Source: Azophilus sp965220835
GTDB taxonomy: Bacteria; Pseudomonadota; Gammaproteobacteria; Pseudomonadales; Azotimanducaceae
Reading direction: 5' to 3'
Length of the DNA: 64,000 bases
NCBI GenBank assembly: GCA_965220835.1
Contig: OZ244842.1
Span: forward strand, 248,001 to 312,000
Shown here piece after piece: positions 1-9,295 of this stretch. The notes below the pieces were generated by a model. That model saw only the letters and a program-made list of their open reading frames with translations. It made no database searches and was not told the origin of the DNA. The stretch's first letter is position 1; each line of letters opens with the position of its first letter. The position numbers were made by a program, and so were the translations under genes.

Positions 1-296
1 AGAAGCATGATCTGTGGCCCACCACCTATGTGTCGGGGCGCATGGAGGAACTGCCCCTGCACTGGCACGACATCGACAACCACGGCTACGTGCTGGCCGG
101 CCGCAGCTACGTGCTCGATGAGCACGGCACTAGGGTGCCTCTAGGCCCGGGGGACAAGCTGCTGATTCCCGCAGGGGCCTTGCACGCCGAAGGCGAGGTC
201 ACCGAGCGCATGGTGTACATCGTTGGCATACCGGAGCCCGCCAACCTGTTCGAGAGGCTGACCTTGCTGGACCCGGCCGATCAACCGCCAACTTGA
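1..296 (+). CDS. Cupin-domain protein, C-terminal part (truncated by window edge)
   Basis: An open frame runs in from the window edge (codons from base 3) to the TGA at 294-296, so the true start lies outside. The visible part has the small beta-barrel pattern of a cupin: a histidine-rich stretch LHWHDIDNH, then GPGDKLLIPAGALH, where the glycine turn and the late histidine match the second cupin motif and would complete a metal site. Such proteins bind small ligands or act as metal-dependent oxygenases or isomerases; the substrate cannot be read here. It lies 24 bp upstream of ribokinase on the same strand and may share its transcript. The in-frame GTG at 30 would leave a domain too short at its N-terminus, so I do not take it as the start. 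Confidence 0.6.
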   Translation, partial: KHDLWPTTYVSGRMEELPLHWHDIDNHGYVLAGRSYVLDEHGTRVPLGPGDKLLIPAGALHAEGEVTERMVYIVGIPEPANLFERLTLLDPADQPPT

Positions 297-320
297 GTCC
301 TACTCAGAGTCACTCGCCTA

Positions 321-1235
321 GTGCCGAACGCCAGCAAAGTCATCGTCGCTGGTTCAGTGAACATGGACCTAGTGGCCACCGTGCCCCGGCTGCCGCAGCC
401 TGGTGAGACCTTGCCGGGCGAGGGCTTTGCCTTGCATCCGGGGGGCAAGGGCGCCAACCAGGCGGTGGCGGCGGCCAAGCTGGGCGCCGCCACGACCCTG
501 GTGGGTTGCGTGGGGGAAGATGTCTTCGGTCAGGACTTGAAGGCCCACCTGCTGGAGAGCGGCGTCAGGTGCTCGCTGCAGCTGGCCGAGGCGCCCACCG
601 GCACGGCGGTGATTTGGGTCGATGGGGCGGGCGAAAACTCGATCGTCGTGATCGCCGGCGCCAATGGGTTGCTTGGCCCCGCCGCGATTGCCGAGGTGCC
701 CATGGGCGGCGGCGACGTGCTGGTCAGTCAATTGGAGATTCCGGTGCCCACAGTGGCTGCCTTCTTCGAGCGGGGCCGTGCCGCCAAGGCCCTTAACGTG
801 CTCAACGCAGCGCCGGCGCTCGCCTGGGCAGGTGATCTTTGGCCCTTGGCGGACATTGTGGTCGTCAACGAAGTGGAACTGGAGGCCTTTGCCAAGCAGC
901 CGGTGCAGGACCGCAAGGCCGCTGCCAGCGCCGCTGTTGCCGCACGCCGCTTCGCGGAGCAGATCATCGTTGTGACCCTAGGTCCGGAAGGCGTTGTCGC
1001 CATCGACGGAAACCAAGTGATCGAGCACCCCGCACATGCCGTGACGGCCGTGGACACCACGGGCGCCGGGGACTGCTTCGTGGGCGCATTGGCGGCCCGC
1101 TTGTGTGCGGGAGACCCCTTGGCAGACGGCCTCGCTTATGCAAACAGGGCTGCGGCCATCTGCGTGCAGCGGCCTGGCGCTGGGCCGTCGATGCCCACCA
1201 AGGCAGAAGTGGCAGAGTCAGACCGCGAGCGCTGA
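321..1235 (+). CDS. rbsK: Ribokinase (PfkB family sugar kinase)
   Basis: Phosphorylates ribose, or a related sugar or nucleoside, at the expense of ATP in the cytoplasm. The 304-residue length is normal for the family. The N-terminal PfkB signature is present (GSVNMDLVATVPRLPQPGET followed by GGKGANQAVAAAKLGA), and the C-terminal signature DTTGAGDCFVGALAAR carries the catalytic aspartate and anion-hole glycines. GTG at 321 is the start; there is no good alternative, and the Rossmann-like first strand begins at once. The neighbours are a cupin upstream and a broken adenosine deaminase immediately downstream, which suggests a former nucleoside-salvage operon in which ribose is freed from nucleosides and then phosphorylated. 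Ribose specificity is inferred from the family match only; other PfkB sugars are possible. Confidence 0.88.
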   Translation: MPNASKVIVAGSVNMDLVATVPRLPQPGETLPGEGFALHPGGKGANQAVAAAKLGAATTLVGCVGEDVFGQDLKAHLLESGVRCSLQLAEAPTGTAVIWVDGAGENSIVVIAGANGLLGPAAIAEVPMGGGDVLVSQLEIPVPTVAAFFERGRAAKALNVLNAAPALAWAGDLWPLADIVVVNEVELEAFAKQPVQDRKAAASAAVAARRFAEQIIVVTLGPEGVVAIDGNQVIEHPAHAVTAVDTTGAGDCFVGALAARLCAGDPLADGLAYANRAAAICVQRPGAGPSMPTKAEVAESDRER

Positions 1236-1509
1236 AGAACCGCTTGGCCTTCATCCAAAGCCTGCCCAAGGCCGAACTGCACCTCCACATCCAAGGCGCG
1301 CTCGGGAACCCGCCATGCTGCTCGACTTGGGCTTGCTGACCAGGGTCAATTCCGATGGCCCCGCCTGCTTCGGAGGCTACGTCAATGACAACTTGGCACA
1401 GGTCGCACCGGCCCTTGAACTCAGCAAAACCGAGTTCGCCGCCCTTGCGGCAGACGGCTTCAATGCCATTTCTCGAACACCCAAACGCCGCAGCGTTAGG
1501 GTGTGCTGA
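1236..1509 (+). pseudogene. Adenosine deaminase remnant with large internal deletion
   Basis: Directly after the ribokinase stop, one frame reads FIQSLPKAELHLHIQGAL, the classic N-terminus of adenosine deaminases including the HxH zinc ligands. Within about 10 codons the sequence jumps, in another frame, to MLLDLGLLTRVNSDGPACFG and then GYVNDNLAQVAPALELS, the C-terminal active-site region of the same family. There the usual NSDDP metal motif has become NSDGP. About 75-80 codons remain of an enzyme normally near 330 residues. The middle is therefore deleted, the frames do not match and a zinc ligand is substituted, so the gene is dead. Both ends stay in the right order and orientation, which points to one internal deletion rather than random similarity. 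A functional copy would have removed ammonia from adenosine or adenine, in keeping with the adjacent ribokinase. Confidence 0.78.
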
Positions 1510-1550
1510 CACCAGCGTTGCTTCCCGGCGTTGGGTAAACTAGCCGCCCC

Positions 1551-2627
1551 ATGACGGACGTTGAACAAAAGGGCAAGTATCTGGTGGTCGGCGCCTTGGG
1601 GCTGGTGGGCCGCGCGGTGGTCGAGGCGCTTGACGACCAGGACGGTTGCGAGGTGGTGGCGGTGAGCCGCCGCGCGCCGGATTTCCCCACCCGGGCCAGG
1701 TTCCTGCAATTGGATCTGACTGATCGGGAAGACTGCCGACGCCAGCTTGGCCAGCTGGGCGGCGTTACCCATATCGTCTATGCCGCGCTTTACGAAAAGC
1801 CGGATCTCATCGCTGGCTGGCGCGACGATGAGCAGATCGAAACCAACACCCGCATGCTCGCCAACGTGCTGGACTTTGTGGTCCCTGCCCGCCATTTCAC
1901 CTTGCTGCAGGGCACCAAGGCCTACGGTGCCCATCTGGCGCCCATGAGGCTGCCGGGCAAGGAGAGCGACCCCCGTCACCCGGGCGCCAACTTCTATTGG
2001 AGCCAGGAGGACCTTGTGCGCGAGGCCAGCGCTGGGGCGGGCTGGGCCTTCAGCATCATGCGCCCGCAGATTGTGTGCGGCCACGCCCTGGGCAGCCCCA
2101 TGAACATGGTCGCGGCCATTGGCGTCCACGCCGCCGTGCTGCGCGAGCTGGGCCAGCCGCTGCGCTTTCCGGGCCAAGGGGGCTTCGTCACGGAGGCGAC
2201 GGATGCCCGGCTGCTGGCCCGCGCCATCCTCTGGGCGGGCAACGAGCCCCGTTGCGCGGGCGAGGCGTTCAACATCACCAATGGCGACATCCTGGACTGG
2301 AGCGCGCTGTTCCCCGAGTTTGCCGATCACTTCCAGATGCCGTCGGCGGCCCCTCGGCCCTTGCAGCTCAGCGAAGCCATGCCACAGCACAGTGCGGTGT
2401 GGGACCGGATCGTCGCCCGCCACCAACTCGCACCTCACTCCATGGAGCAGCTAATCGGGGCATCCTGGCAGTTTGCCGATGCCGTTTTCGGGTACCACGG
2501 CGGCCAGACCACGTTGCTCAGCACCATCAAGGCCCGTCAGTTTGGGTTTGCCGATTGCATCGACACCGCCGCCATGTTCCGCGAGCATTTCGCGGCGCTG
2601 CAGGCGCAACAGGTGTTGCCGCCATGA
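1551..2627 (+). CDS. PRISE-like NAD(P)-dependent short-chain reductase
   Basis: An atypical extended SDR of 358 residues. The N-terminus KYLVVGALGLVGRAVVEAL is the dinucleotide-binding beta-alpha-beta loop. Further on, LLQGTKAYGAHLAPM and NFYWSQEDLVREA resemble the catalytic segments of progesterone-5-beta-reductase/iridoid-synthase-like (PRISE) proteins, which reduce enone substrates with NADPH. SIMRPQIVCGHALGSPMN matches the substrate-pocket region of that group. ATG at 1551 follows the ADA remnant by about 40 bp. The stop overlaps the glucokinase start (ATGA at 2624-2627), so the two are probably translationally coupled. Bacterial members have varied and mostly unknown substrates; I do not infer one. 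Confidence 0.85.
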   Translation: MTDVEQKGKYLVVGALGLVGRAVVEALDDQDGCEVVAVSRRAPDFPTRARFLQLDLTDREDCRRQLGQLGGVTHIVYAALYEKPDLIAGWRDDEQIETNTRMLANVLDFVVPARHFTLLQGTKAYGAHLAPMRLPGKESDPRHPGANFYWSQEDLVREASAGAGWAFSIMRPQIVCGHALGSPMNMVAAIGVHAAVLRELGQPLRFPGQGGFVTEATDARLLARAILWAGNEPRCAGEAFNITNGDILDWSALFPEFADHFQMPSAAPRPLQLSEAMPQHSAVWDRIVARHQLAPHSMEQLIGASWQFADAVFGYHGGQTTLLSTIKARQFGFADCIDTAAMFREHFAALQAQQVLPP

Positions 2628-3607
2628 GCCGAGCACTGGTGGCCGACATCGGCGCCACTAGCTCCCGCTTTGGCTTAGGCAGCCAAGACGGGATGGCTCA
2701 GCACACGGAATTCGCCACCGCCGACTTCACTTGCGCCACCGATCTACTGGCTGCGGCCACCGACGCCTTGGCGGCCGACACTGTTGACTCCGCCTGCTTG
2801 GCCGTGGCTGGCCCGGCGCTCCAGGGCCGGGCGACGGTGACCAAGCACCCGGGCCTGCAGTTTGACGCGGCGCAGCTGCAGGACGTACTCGGCTGCCCTG
2901 TGCAAGTGGTGAATGACTTCCACGCCTTGGCCATGATGGCGCCGGTGGCCGAACCCGTGCGTCAGCTAGGCGGCAGCACTGGCGGCGATGTCGATGGCGG
3001 TGATAACGCCGGCGGTGATGGCGTGAAGGCGGTCATCGGCCCGGGCTCGGGCCTTGGCATGGCCGGCCTGATTCCCGAGCAAGGCGGCTGGCGCCCCGTG
3101 GCGTCCGAAGGCGGCCATGCGGACTTGGCGCCCGGCTCGCCCTTGGAGCAGGAGTTGCTGGGCGTTCTGCAACGCCAGCATGGCCACGTCTGTTGGGAAA
3201 CGGTGGTCAGCGGCCCGGGCCTCGCGCGCCTGCACCAAGCGGTGGCAGAACTATGGGGCACGCCGGCCGAAGCGCTTTCCCCGGCGCGGATCAGCGCCTT
3301 GGGCATGACCGTGGAGGACCCGCTATGCCACCAAACGCTGGAGATCTTCTTTGGTCTGCTGGGCAGTGCCGCCGGCAACTTGGCCCTGACCTTCTGCGCC
3401 ACCGGCGGCCTCTACATCGGCGGCGGCATCATTCCCCAATTGGCGGACTTTGCGACCAGTAGCCCCTTGCGCCGCCGTTTTGATGAGCGCGGCGAGTTGA
3501 GCGGCTACGTCGAGCCCATCCCCATCTACCTGATTCTAGACCCCTTGTCCGGCCTTAAAGGCGCCTTGCAGTGCGTTCTCGCTGCAGAGCGATTAGCTCG
3601 CCGATGA
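2624..3607 (+). CDS. glk: Glucokinase
   Basis: ATP-dependent phosphorylation of glucose to glucose 6-phosphate in the cytoplasm. The protein is 327 residues, typical for the bacterial glucokinase family. ALVADIGATSSRFGL is the phosphate-1 loop, VVNDFHALAM carries the catalytic aspartate, VIGPGSGLGMAGL is the phosphate-2 loop, SEGGHADLAP the glucose-binding Glu/Gly/His segment, and GGLYIGGGIIPQ the adenosine site. An unusual Gly/Asp-rich low-complexity insert (STGGDVDGGDNAGGDG) sits just before the phosphate-2 loop at about residues 113-128. The start ATG overlaps the stop of the upstream reductase by 4 bp. No transporter or regulator is adjacent. Confidence 0.92.
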   Translation: MSRALVADIGATSSRFGLGSQDGMAQHTEFATADFTCATDLLAAATDALAADTVDSACLAVAGPALQGRATVTKHPGLQFDAAQLQDVLGCPVQVVNDFHALAMMAPVAEPVRQLGGSTGGDVDGGDNAGGDGVKAVIGPGSGLGMAGLIPEQGGWRPVASEGGHADLAPGSPLEQELLGVLQRQHGHVCWETVVSGPGLARLHQAVAELWGTPAEALSPARISALGMTVEDPLCHQTLEIFFGLLGSAAGNLALTFCATGGLYIGGGIIPQLADFATSSPLRRRFDERGELSGYVEPIPIYLILDPLSGLKGALQCVLAAERLARR

Positions 3608-3836
3608 TGTGCATGAGCGCTGGGAAACGCTCCCACGCAAGCCGTCCATCGCGTGAAGGAAAAGCGTTGCGGGCCGTCCGCGGGCGCGAACCTTCGGTTC
3701 GTCGTGCCCTCGCTCCGGGGCGAAACGCCCGTTCCAGGCGGCATCTTGGAGAAGGGCTTCCCCTACTCGATTGAGCCGTTGGAAAGTGCTCTCCATCAGC
3801 AAGTTGAGAGTTCGTTTCATGCGCAGGGGCGCGAAA

Positions 3837-4736
3837 CTACTCAAGCAGCAGGAACTCGAGCAACGCCTTTTGGCTGTGCAGCCGGTTGCCGGCGGCCACC
3901 CAAGCGCCGCTGCGGGGGTCGTCGAGCACGGTGGCGTTCACTTCCTCGCCCCGGTGCGCCGGCAGGCAGTGCAGGAAGAGTGTGTTTTCGGCAGCAAGAT
4001 CGAGCAGGGCCTCGCTGACCTGGTAGGGCGCAAAGCGCTGCCGTCGTTCGGCTTGCTCATCCTCATGGCCAATGGATGACCAGACGTCCGTGACCACCAG
4101 ATGCGCCCCTTCAACGGCCTCCTCGGGCGTTTCGCACAAACGGGCGTTGCCCGTGGCCAGCGCGGCGGCAGGCGGCTCGTGGCCGGGGGGGCAGGCCAAG
4201 CGCAGTTCAAAACCCCACTGCCGCGCCGCATTGATGTACGAGCCGCACATGTTGTAGCCGTCGCCGATGAAGGCGACGCGGCGGCCGCCGATGGCGCCGC
4301 GCAGCTCCTCGAAGGTCTGCACGTCCGCCAGCAGTTGGCAGGGATGGTAGCGGGCGGTCATGGCGTTGATCACCGGGATGTCGGCGGCGGCGGCGAAGGC
4401 CTCCAGGTCTTCGTGGCTGAGGATGCGGATCATGGCCACATCCACCATTTGCGTAAGCACGCGGGCGGTGTCGCTGATCGGCTCTCCGCGCCCAAGCTGG
4501 GTGTCCGCCGGGCTCAGGAAGATGGCTTGGCCACCGAGTTGGGCCATGCCGGCCTCGAAGGCCACCCGCGTGCGCGTGCTGCTCAACTGCATGATCAGCG
4601 CCCCGGTGCGCCCGGTCAGCGAACGCCGTTGCTCGCCGGCCAGATGCGCGCGCTTGAGCTCGGCGGCGCGCTCCGTGAGCGTGCCAAGCTCCGCCGGGGA
4701 ACAGTCGAGCAGCGTCAGAAAATCGCGCTTTGCCAT
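3837..4736 (-). CDS. argF: Ornithine carbamoyltransferase
   Basis: Makes citrulline from ornithine and carbamoyl phosphate in arginine biosynthesis. The 299-residue protein has the carbamoyl-phosphate loop SSTRTRVAFE, the second phosphate motif ARYHPCQLLADVQT, the ornithine loop FIGDGYNMCGSYI and the catalytic FLHCLPAHRGEEV, all in the expected order and spacing. The residue usually seen as lysine just before the first loop reads MQLSS here, a modest departure. It lies 9 bp downstream of argD on the same strand, so argD-argF is an arginine operon. ATG at 4736 is the only sensible start, though its Shine-Dalgarno is weak, as often in coupled genes. Confidence 0.95.
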   Translation of the reverse strand: MAKRDFLTLLDCSPAELGTLTERAAELKRAHLAGEQRRSLTGRTGALIMQLSSTRTRVAFEAGMAQLGGQAIFLSPADTQLGRGEPISDTARVLTQMVDVAMIRILSHEDLEAFAAAADIPVINAMTARYHPCQLLADVQTFEELRGAIGGRRVAFIGDGYNMCGSYINAARQWGFELRLACPPGHEPPAAALATGNARLCETPEEAVEGAHLVVTDVWSSIGHEDEQAERRQRFAPYQVSEALLDLAAENTLFLHCLPAHRGEEVNATVLDDPRSGAWVAAGNRLHSQKALLEFLLLE

Positions 4737-4745
4737 GTTTGTCGG

Positions 4746-5906
<1,161 letters not shown>

Positions 5907-6115
5907 CTGCCGAACTCCAAAATCAACGGGAAACCGGAAACGCTATCAGAGTTGGGTGCGCAATGACAGTGCTTTTGAGCGTCTGCGGGCATTCTCTTTT
6001 CGGCAATTCCCTCGGAGAGGGCGCAAGGCGGGCTTGGGAGCCATGGGCGCGGGTTCGCACGGTCCCGCCCTCGCTCCGAGCAGTGAGAGCCACTCGGGCC
6101 TTGATCAGAGGCTTC

Positions 6116-7447
6116 CTAGAGGGCCAGCTGCAGCCAAGCCCAGAATTTGGTTGTGTCTCGGGCGGTGGCGCCGGTGTTGAGCGGGTTGCCGTCGGCTTCG
6201 TAGTCGGCGAACTTGAACCCAACCGTGAGCCGCTTGGTGGGCTTGGCGGTGGCCTGGAATCCCCATTCCCGGCCATAGTCGAAGTCGCCCATCTCGGCTT
6301 TGAAGCCATGCCAGGCGAACAGCAGGCCGACCGGGCCGGCATGGCCTTGCACGGTGACGTAGGTGTCGCGCAGGCCCGTCGGCGGAGTGGCGAGGAACTT
6401 ATCCGTCCAGCCTTGGTGGGCGTGCAGCGTGGCCAAGGGGAATTGGAAGGCCATGGTGCCGTCACCCTCCATGCGTTCGTGGCTGAGCTTGGCGGTCAGG
6501 CCGCCCCACCGTTTGAGGGTGAAGCCGGCACTGCCCGCCCAATAGGCCAAGGAGAGGTCTTGGGGGTTGTCGCCGGTGTCCTTTTGCTGGCCCCGCTCGG
6601 CCGAGTAATGCGCCACCCAGCCCTCGCCCATGGGGATGTCGCCCCAAACCTTGCCCCCGAAGGTCTGCGTGGACAGGCTCAGGGCGTTGGTGAAGTCCAG
6701 GTCGTAGAAGTAGGCCTCGATGGCCATGCCCTGGATGCCCGTGTACTCGAGGCGCGCCAAGAGGCCGTCCAAGTCATGGTCGCTGCGGTTGGGCAGGTCA
6801 TTGTCCTCACCGAAGATGCGGTTGACGTTGTGTATGTAGCCGCCGTCGAAGGCGAGCTTGTCGATGCCGTTGCTCTGCACCCGGAAGCCGTCCATGGACT
6901 GATGGTTCTGCCGGAACGGCAACGTGCCGATGAAGCGGTGGAAGGGCGTCTTGCGGTGGAAGATCTCCTGGCGGCCGTAGCGCAGGGTGGTGCCGGGCAG
7001 GCCGGTGAACTGAAGGTAGGCTTGGTTGATCTCGGTGCCTTCCGGGTCGGCGACCACCGCGTACTCGGTCTTGCCGTTGCTGCCGCCGTCATTGAACTGC
7101 TCGCCGCCTATGGCCGCGATGTGCTCGACCTCGGCAACGGCGCTGAAGCCGCCGACTTCGGCGCTCCGATAGGTGAAGCCGGCCCGCAAGGTGGACGCCT
7201 TGGCCTTGCGGTTGAGCTTGTCGTCAGCGTGCTCAAACCGGTAGCGCAGGTTCAGGCCCCATTCGCCTTGCGCCCAAGCCGGTGGCTCAGCGGCCTGTGC
7301 AGGGAGGGCAGACGCGCATAAGACTGAGAAGGCGCAAGGGATTGCGAAGGCGTATAGGACAGCGGAGGGGCAAAGGACGGGGGCGGCACAGGCGCGGCCG
7401 AACCGGGCCAGCGCACGCTTTGTGGGACTCATGATTGGAGGTTGCAT
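6116..7447 (-). CDS. Outer-membrane porin, alginate-export family
   Basis: A predicted outer-membrane beta-barrel of about 443 residues. The N-terminus has a basic segment, a hydrophobic stretch and an AQAAEPPAW cleavage-like site, i.e. a Sec signal. The mature part begins with alternating strands (LNLRYRFEHADD, STLRAGFTYRS) and contains INQAYLQFTGLPGTTLRYGR and RQEIFHRKTPFHRFIG, typical of the alginate_exp domain also found in general porins of marine and soil bacteria. I choose the ATG at 7447 because GGAGG lies just upstream; the longer frame start at 7477 and the ATG at 7432 lack one. It stands alone between argD and the NAD-salvage genes. The solute is unknown; alginate itself should not be assumed, since no alginate genes are nearby. 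Confidence 0.8.
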   Translation of the reverse strand: MQPPIMSPTKRALARFGRACAAPVLCPSAVLYAFAIPCAFSVLCASALPAQAAEPPAWAQGEWGLNLRYRFEHADDKLNRKAKASTLRAGFTYRSAEVGGFSAVAEVEHIAAIGGEQFNDGGSNGKTEYAVVADPEGTEINQAYLQFTGLPGTTLRYGRQEIFHRKTPFHRFIGTLPFRQNHQSMDGFRVQSNGIDKLAFDGGYIHNVNRIFGEDNDLPNRSDHDLDGLLARLEYTGIQGMAIEAYFYDLDFTNALSLSTQTFGGKVWGDIPMGEGWVAHYSAERGQQKDTGDNPQDLSLAYWAGSAGFTLKRWGGLTAKLSHERMEGDGTMAFQFPLATLHAHQGWTDKFLATPPTGLRDTYVTVQGHAGPVGLLFAWHGFKAEMGDFDYGREWGFQATAKPTKRLTVGFKFADYEADGNPLNTGATARDTTKFWAWLQLAL

Positions 7448-7546
7448 GTGGCCTCCGTGCTGCGAACAGCTTCCCAAGAGGGCCGAAGCAGGGGCGGCGC
7501 GGGTGGCACCGAGCTTTTTCAGCCCACGACTTCAGCCCACAACGCG

Positions 7547-8158
7547 CTAGCCTACAACATCCATGGTCGATGTGACAACGACGCCCTGCCTGCCCCAAGC
7601 GTCCAGCAGCGCCGCACCCTTGGCTGGGTCGAGGGCCTGAACCGCATCGGCGACCACGCGCACGGTGATCTGCGGGTGATGGCGGCGCAGCCCTTCCACG
7701 GCGTAGCGGTTGCAGACGTCAAGGGCCACCCCGTAGAGCGTGACGTCCTCCACGCCGAGCGCTTCGACCACCGGGCTGACGTGGGGGTTGGTGAACACGT
7801 CGAAGTGGTGCTTGTGGAACAGGATGTCGCCTGCATGGCCAGACAGAATCGGCGCTGGACCGTCAGGTTCGATGACCAAGGGGTCCAGCAAGGCGGTTTC
7901 CGGTATGCGCAGCTGCCCGGCACTGCCGCGCAGGCAGTGCGGCGGGAAGGTGCGCGTGAAGTCCGGGTTGGCGGACAGCTCCTCGTGGTCGGCCAAGTGG
8001 TCGTCGGCGCTGGCGATGATGCGGATGCCGCGGGCATGGGCGTGGTCGGTGAGCCGGGCGAGGTTTGGCGCGATGGCCTCCGCCCCGGGGACGTACAGCT
8101 TGCCCTCCGGCCGCATGAAATCCACTTGCGTGTCCACATCCCAGAACACGGCGGTCAT
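7547..8158 (-). CDS. Nicotinamidase-like cysteine hydrolase (isochorismatase fold)
   Basis: Probably converts nicotinamide to nicotinate for NAD salvage. The 203-residue protein has the catalytic triad of the isochorismatase-like hydrolases: Asp in FWDVDTQVDFM, Lys in FHKHHFDVF, and Cys in YGVALDVCNRYAV. ADDHLADHEE near residue 50 supplies histidines like those around the nicotinamidase metal site. Its ATG overlaps the stop of the upstream nicotinate phosphoribosyltransferase by 4 bp, so product and next enzyme are made from one message, and this context favours nicotinamidase over isochorismatase. The sequence is more divergent than E. coli PncA, hence no firm gene symbol. Confidence 0.8.
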   Translation of the reverse strand: MTAVFWDVDTQVDFMRPEGKLYVPGAEAIAPNLARLTDHAHARGIRIIASADDHLADHEELSANPDFTRTFPPHCLRGSAGQLRIPETALLDPLVIEPDGPAPILSGHAGDILFHKHHFDVFTNPHVSPVVEALGVEDVTLYGVALDVCNRYAVEGLRRHHPQITVRVVADAVQALDPAKGAALLDAWGRQGVVVTSTMDVVG

Positions 8159-9276
8159 TTCACCGTCTCCAGGTCGGGCATGAAGCGCTCCGCCCGGCCG
8201 ACCTTGGCGATGGCCTTGCCGTCGCAGCGCACGATGTCGGCCGTGAAGTCATGCTGCCCGGCGTTGGCGAACAGCGTTGAGCCGACGCCGTAGGCATCCA
8301 CCGGCGCTTGGTGCTCTTCGAAGCGTTGAATTTTGTCGCCGTTGAAGCCTCCGGAGGCGACGATGCGCACGCCTTGGAAGCCCTCGGCATCCAACGCCTT
8401 GCGCACGTTCCGGACCAGTTCGAGATTCACGCCGCGGGGGTCGAACTGCCCCATCATCGGTTGCACGCTTAGGTCCACCATGGTGCCGGAGGTGTCCAAG
8501 CGCACGCCGTACAGGCGCGGCCCCAAGGCCCGGGCCACTTCCAATGCGGTGCGCACGCAATCGTTTTCGAAGTCTACCAGCACTACCAAGGGTATGGTTT
8601 CGGGGAAGCACTCGGCGAACTTTCGCGCCGCCAGCACCGTGTCGCCCCCGCAGGCCGCAATGATGGCGTGGGGGATGGTGCCGACCCCTTCGCCACCCCA
8701 CCAAGAGCCTTGGGCATCAGTGGATACCGCCGTGGCGCCGCCGATGTGGGCGGCGTAGCCGTCCCGGGCCTGCACCAGCCAGTGGTCGAAGCGGGCGGGG
8801 AAGAACAGCACGTCCTTGCCGCCTGCCGCCTTGACGGCCCGCCGGGTGTTGGTGGCGACTCGCGTGCCTCTGGCCAACACCCCCAGGTACAGGGTTTCCA
8901 AGTGGGCGAAGACCTCGTAGGGTCCCTTGATGGTCATCACGATGTCGAAGGCCTTGACCGTGTCGCCGTCGCGGCGGGCGCGGACCTCAAGCGCCTGCCA
9001 GTCGTGGCTGGCGAGCTTCAGCAGGGCGATGGCCTCGTCCGTTCCGCAGAGCACGCAGGCGGACTTGGAGAACACCTGCATCAGCACTTCGGGCGAGTCG
9101 CCCGTGCGGCGCAGCATCTCGCCAGCGCGCACAAAATACTTGTCGGAGTAGAAGCCGCTCCGAATCTGCTGCGCGGGCAGGTTGAACAGCGCCGGGTCCA
9201 GTCGCTCGCGGACGATTGGCCCGCTAGCGTCGGCCTCGCCCCAATCCAGCTCGCCGTCTTTGCCGTCCCCGCTCAT
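8155..9276 (-). CDS. pncB: Nicotinate phosphoribosyltransferase
   Basis: Joins nicotinate to PRPP to give nicotinate mononucleotide. In the chosen frame (ATG 9276, 373 residues) it shows QIRSGFYSDKYFVRAGEM, MTIKGPYEVFAHLETLYLG, an aspartate/histidine-rich region AVSTDAQGSWWGGEGVGTIP, and the phosphate-binding turns LYGVRLDTSG and VRIVASGGFNGDKI. The ATG at 9276 starts 19 bp after the cobT stop, whereas earlier in-frame starts would lie inside cobT, so I take 9276. It overlaps the downstream nicotinamidase-like gene by 4 bp. With that gene it forms a two-step nicotinamide salvage unit placed behind cobS-cobT on the same strand. Confidence 0.88.
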   Translation of the reverse strand: MSGDGKDGELDWGEADASGPIVRERLDPALFNLPAQQIRSGFYSDKYFVRAGEMLRRTGDSPEVLMQVFSKSACVLCGTDEAIALLKLASHDWQALEVRARRDGDTVKAFDIVMTIKGPYEVFAHLETLYLGVLARGTRVATNTRRAVKAAGGKDVLFFPARFDHWLVQARDGYAAHIGGATAVSTDAQGSWWGGEGVGTIPHAIIAACGGDTVLAARKFAECFPETIPLVVLVDFENDCVRTALEVARALGPRLYGVRLDTSGTMVDLSVQPMMGQFDPRGVNLELVRNVRKALDAEGFQGVRIVASGGFNGDKIQRFEEHQAPVDAYGVGSTLFANAGQHDFTADIVRCDGKAIAKVGRAERFMPDLETVK

Positions 9277-9295
9277 CGCGCTTTGCCACTGCCGC

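Noticed and set aside
3653..4018. Open frame of 121 codons on the plus strand across the argF 3' end
   Set aside because: It runs antisense into argF, has no ribosome site and shows the Arg/Pro/Gly bias of a GC-rich shadow frame.
5963..7321. 452-codon plus-strand frame over the porin gene
   Set aside because: It is the mirror of the porin coding strand with no recognisable domain; the porin has a signal peptide and family motifs.
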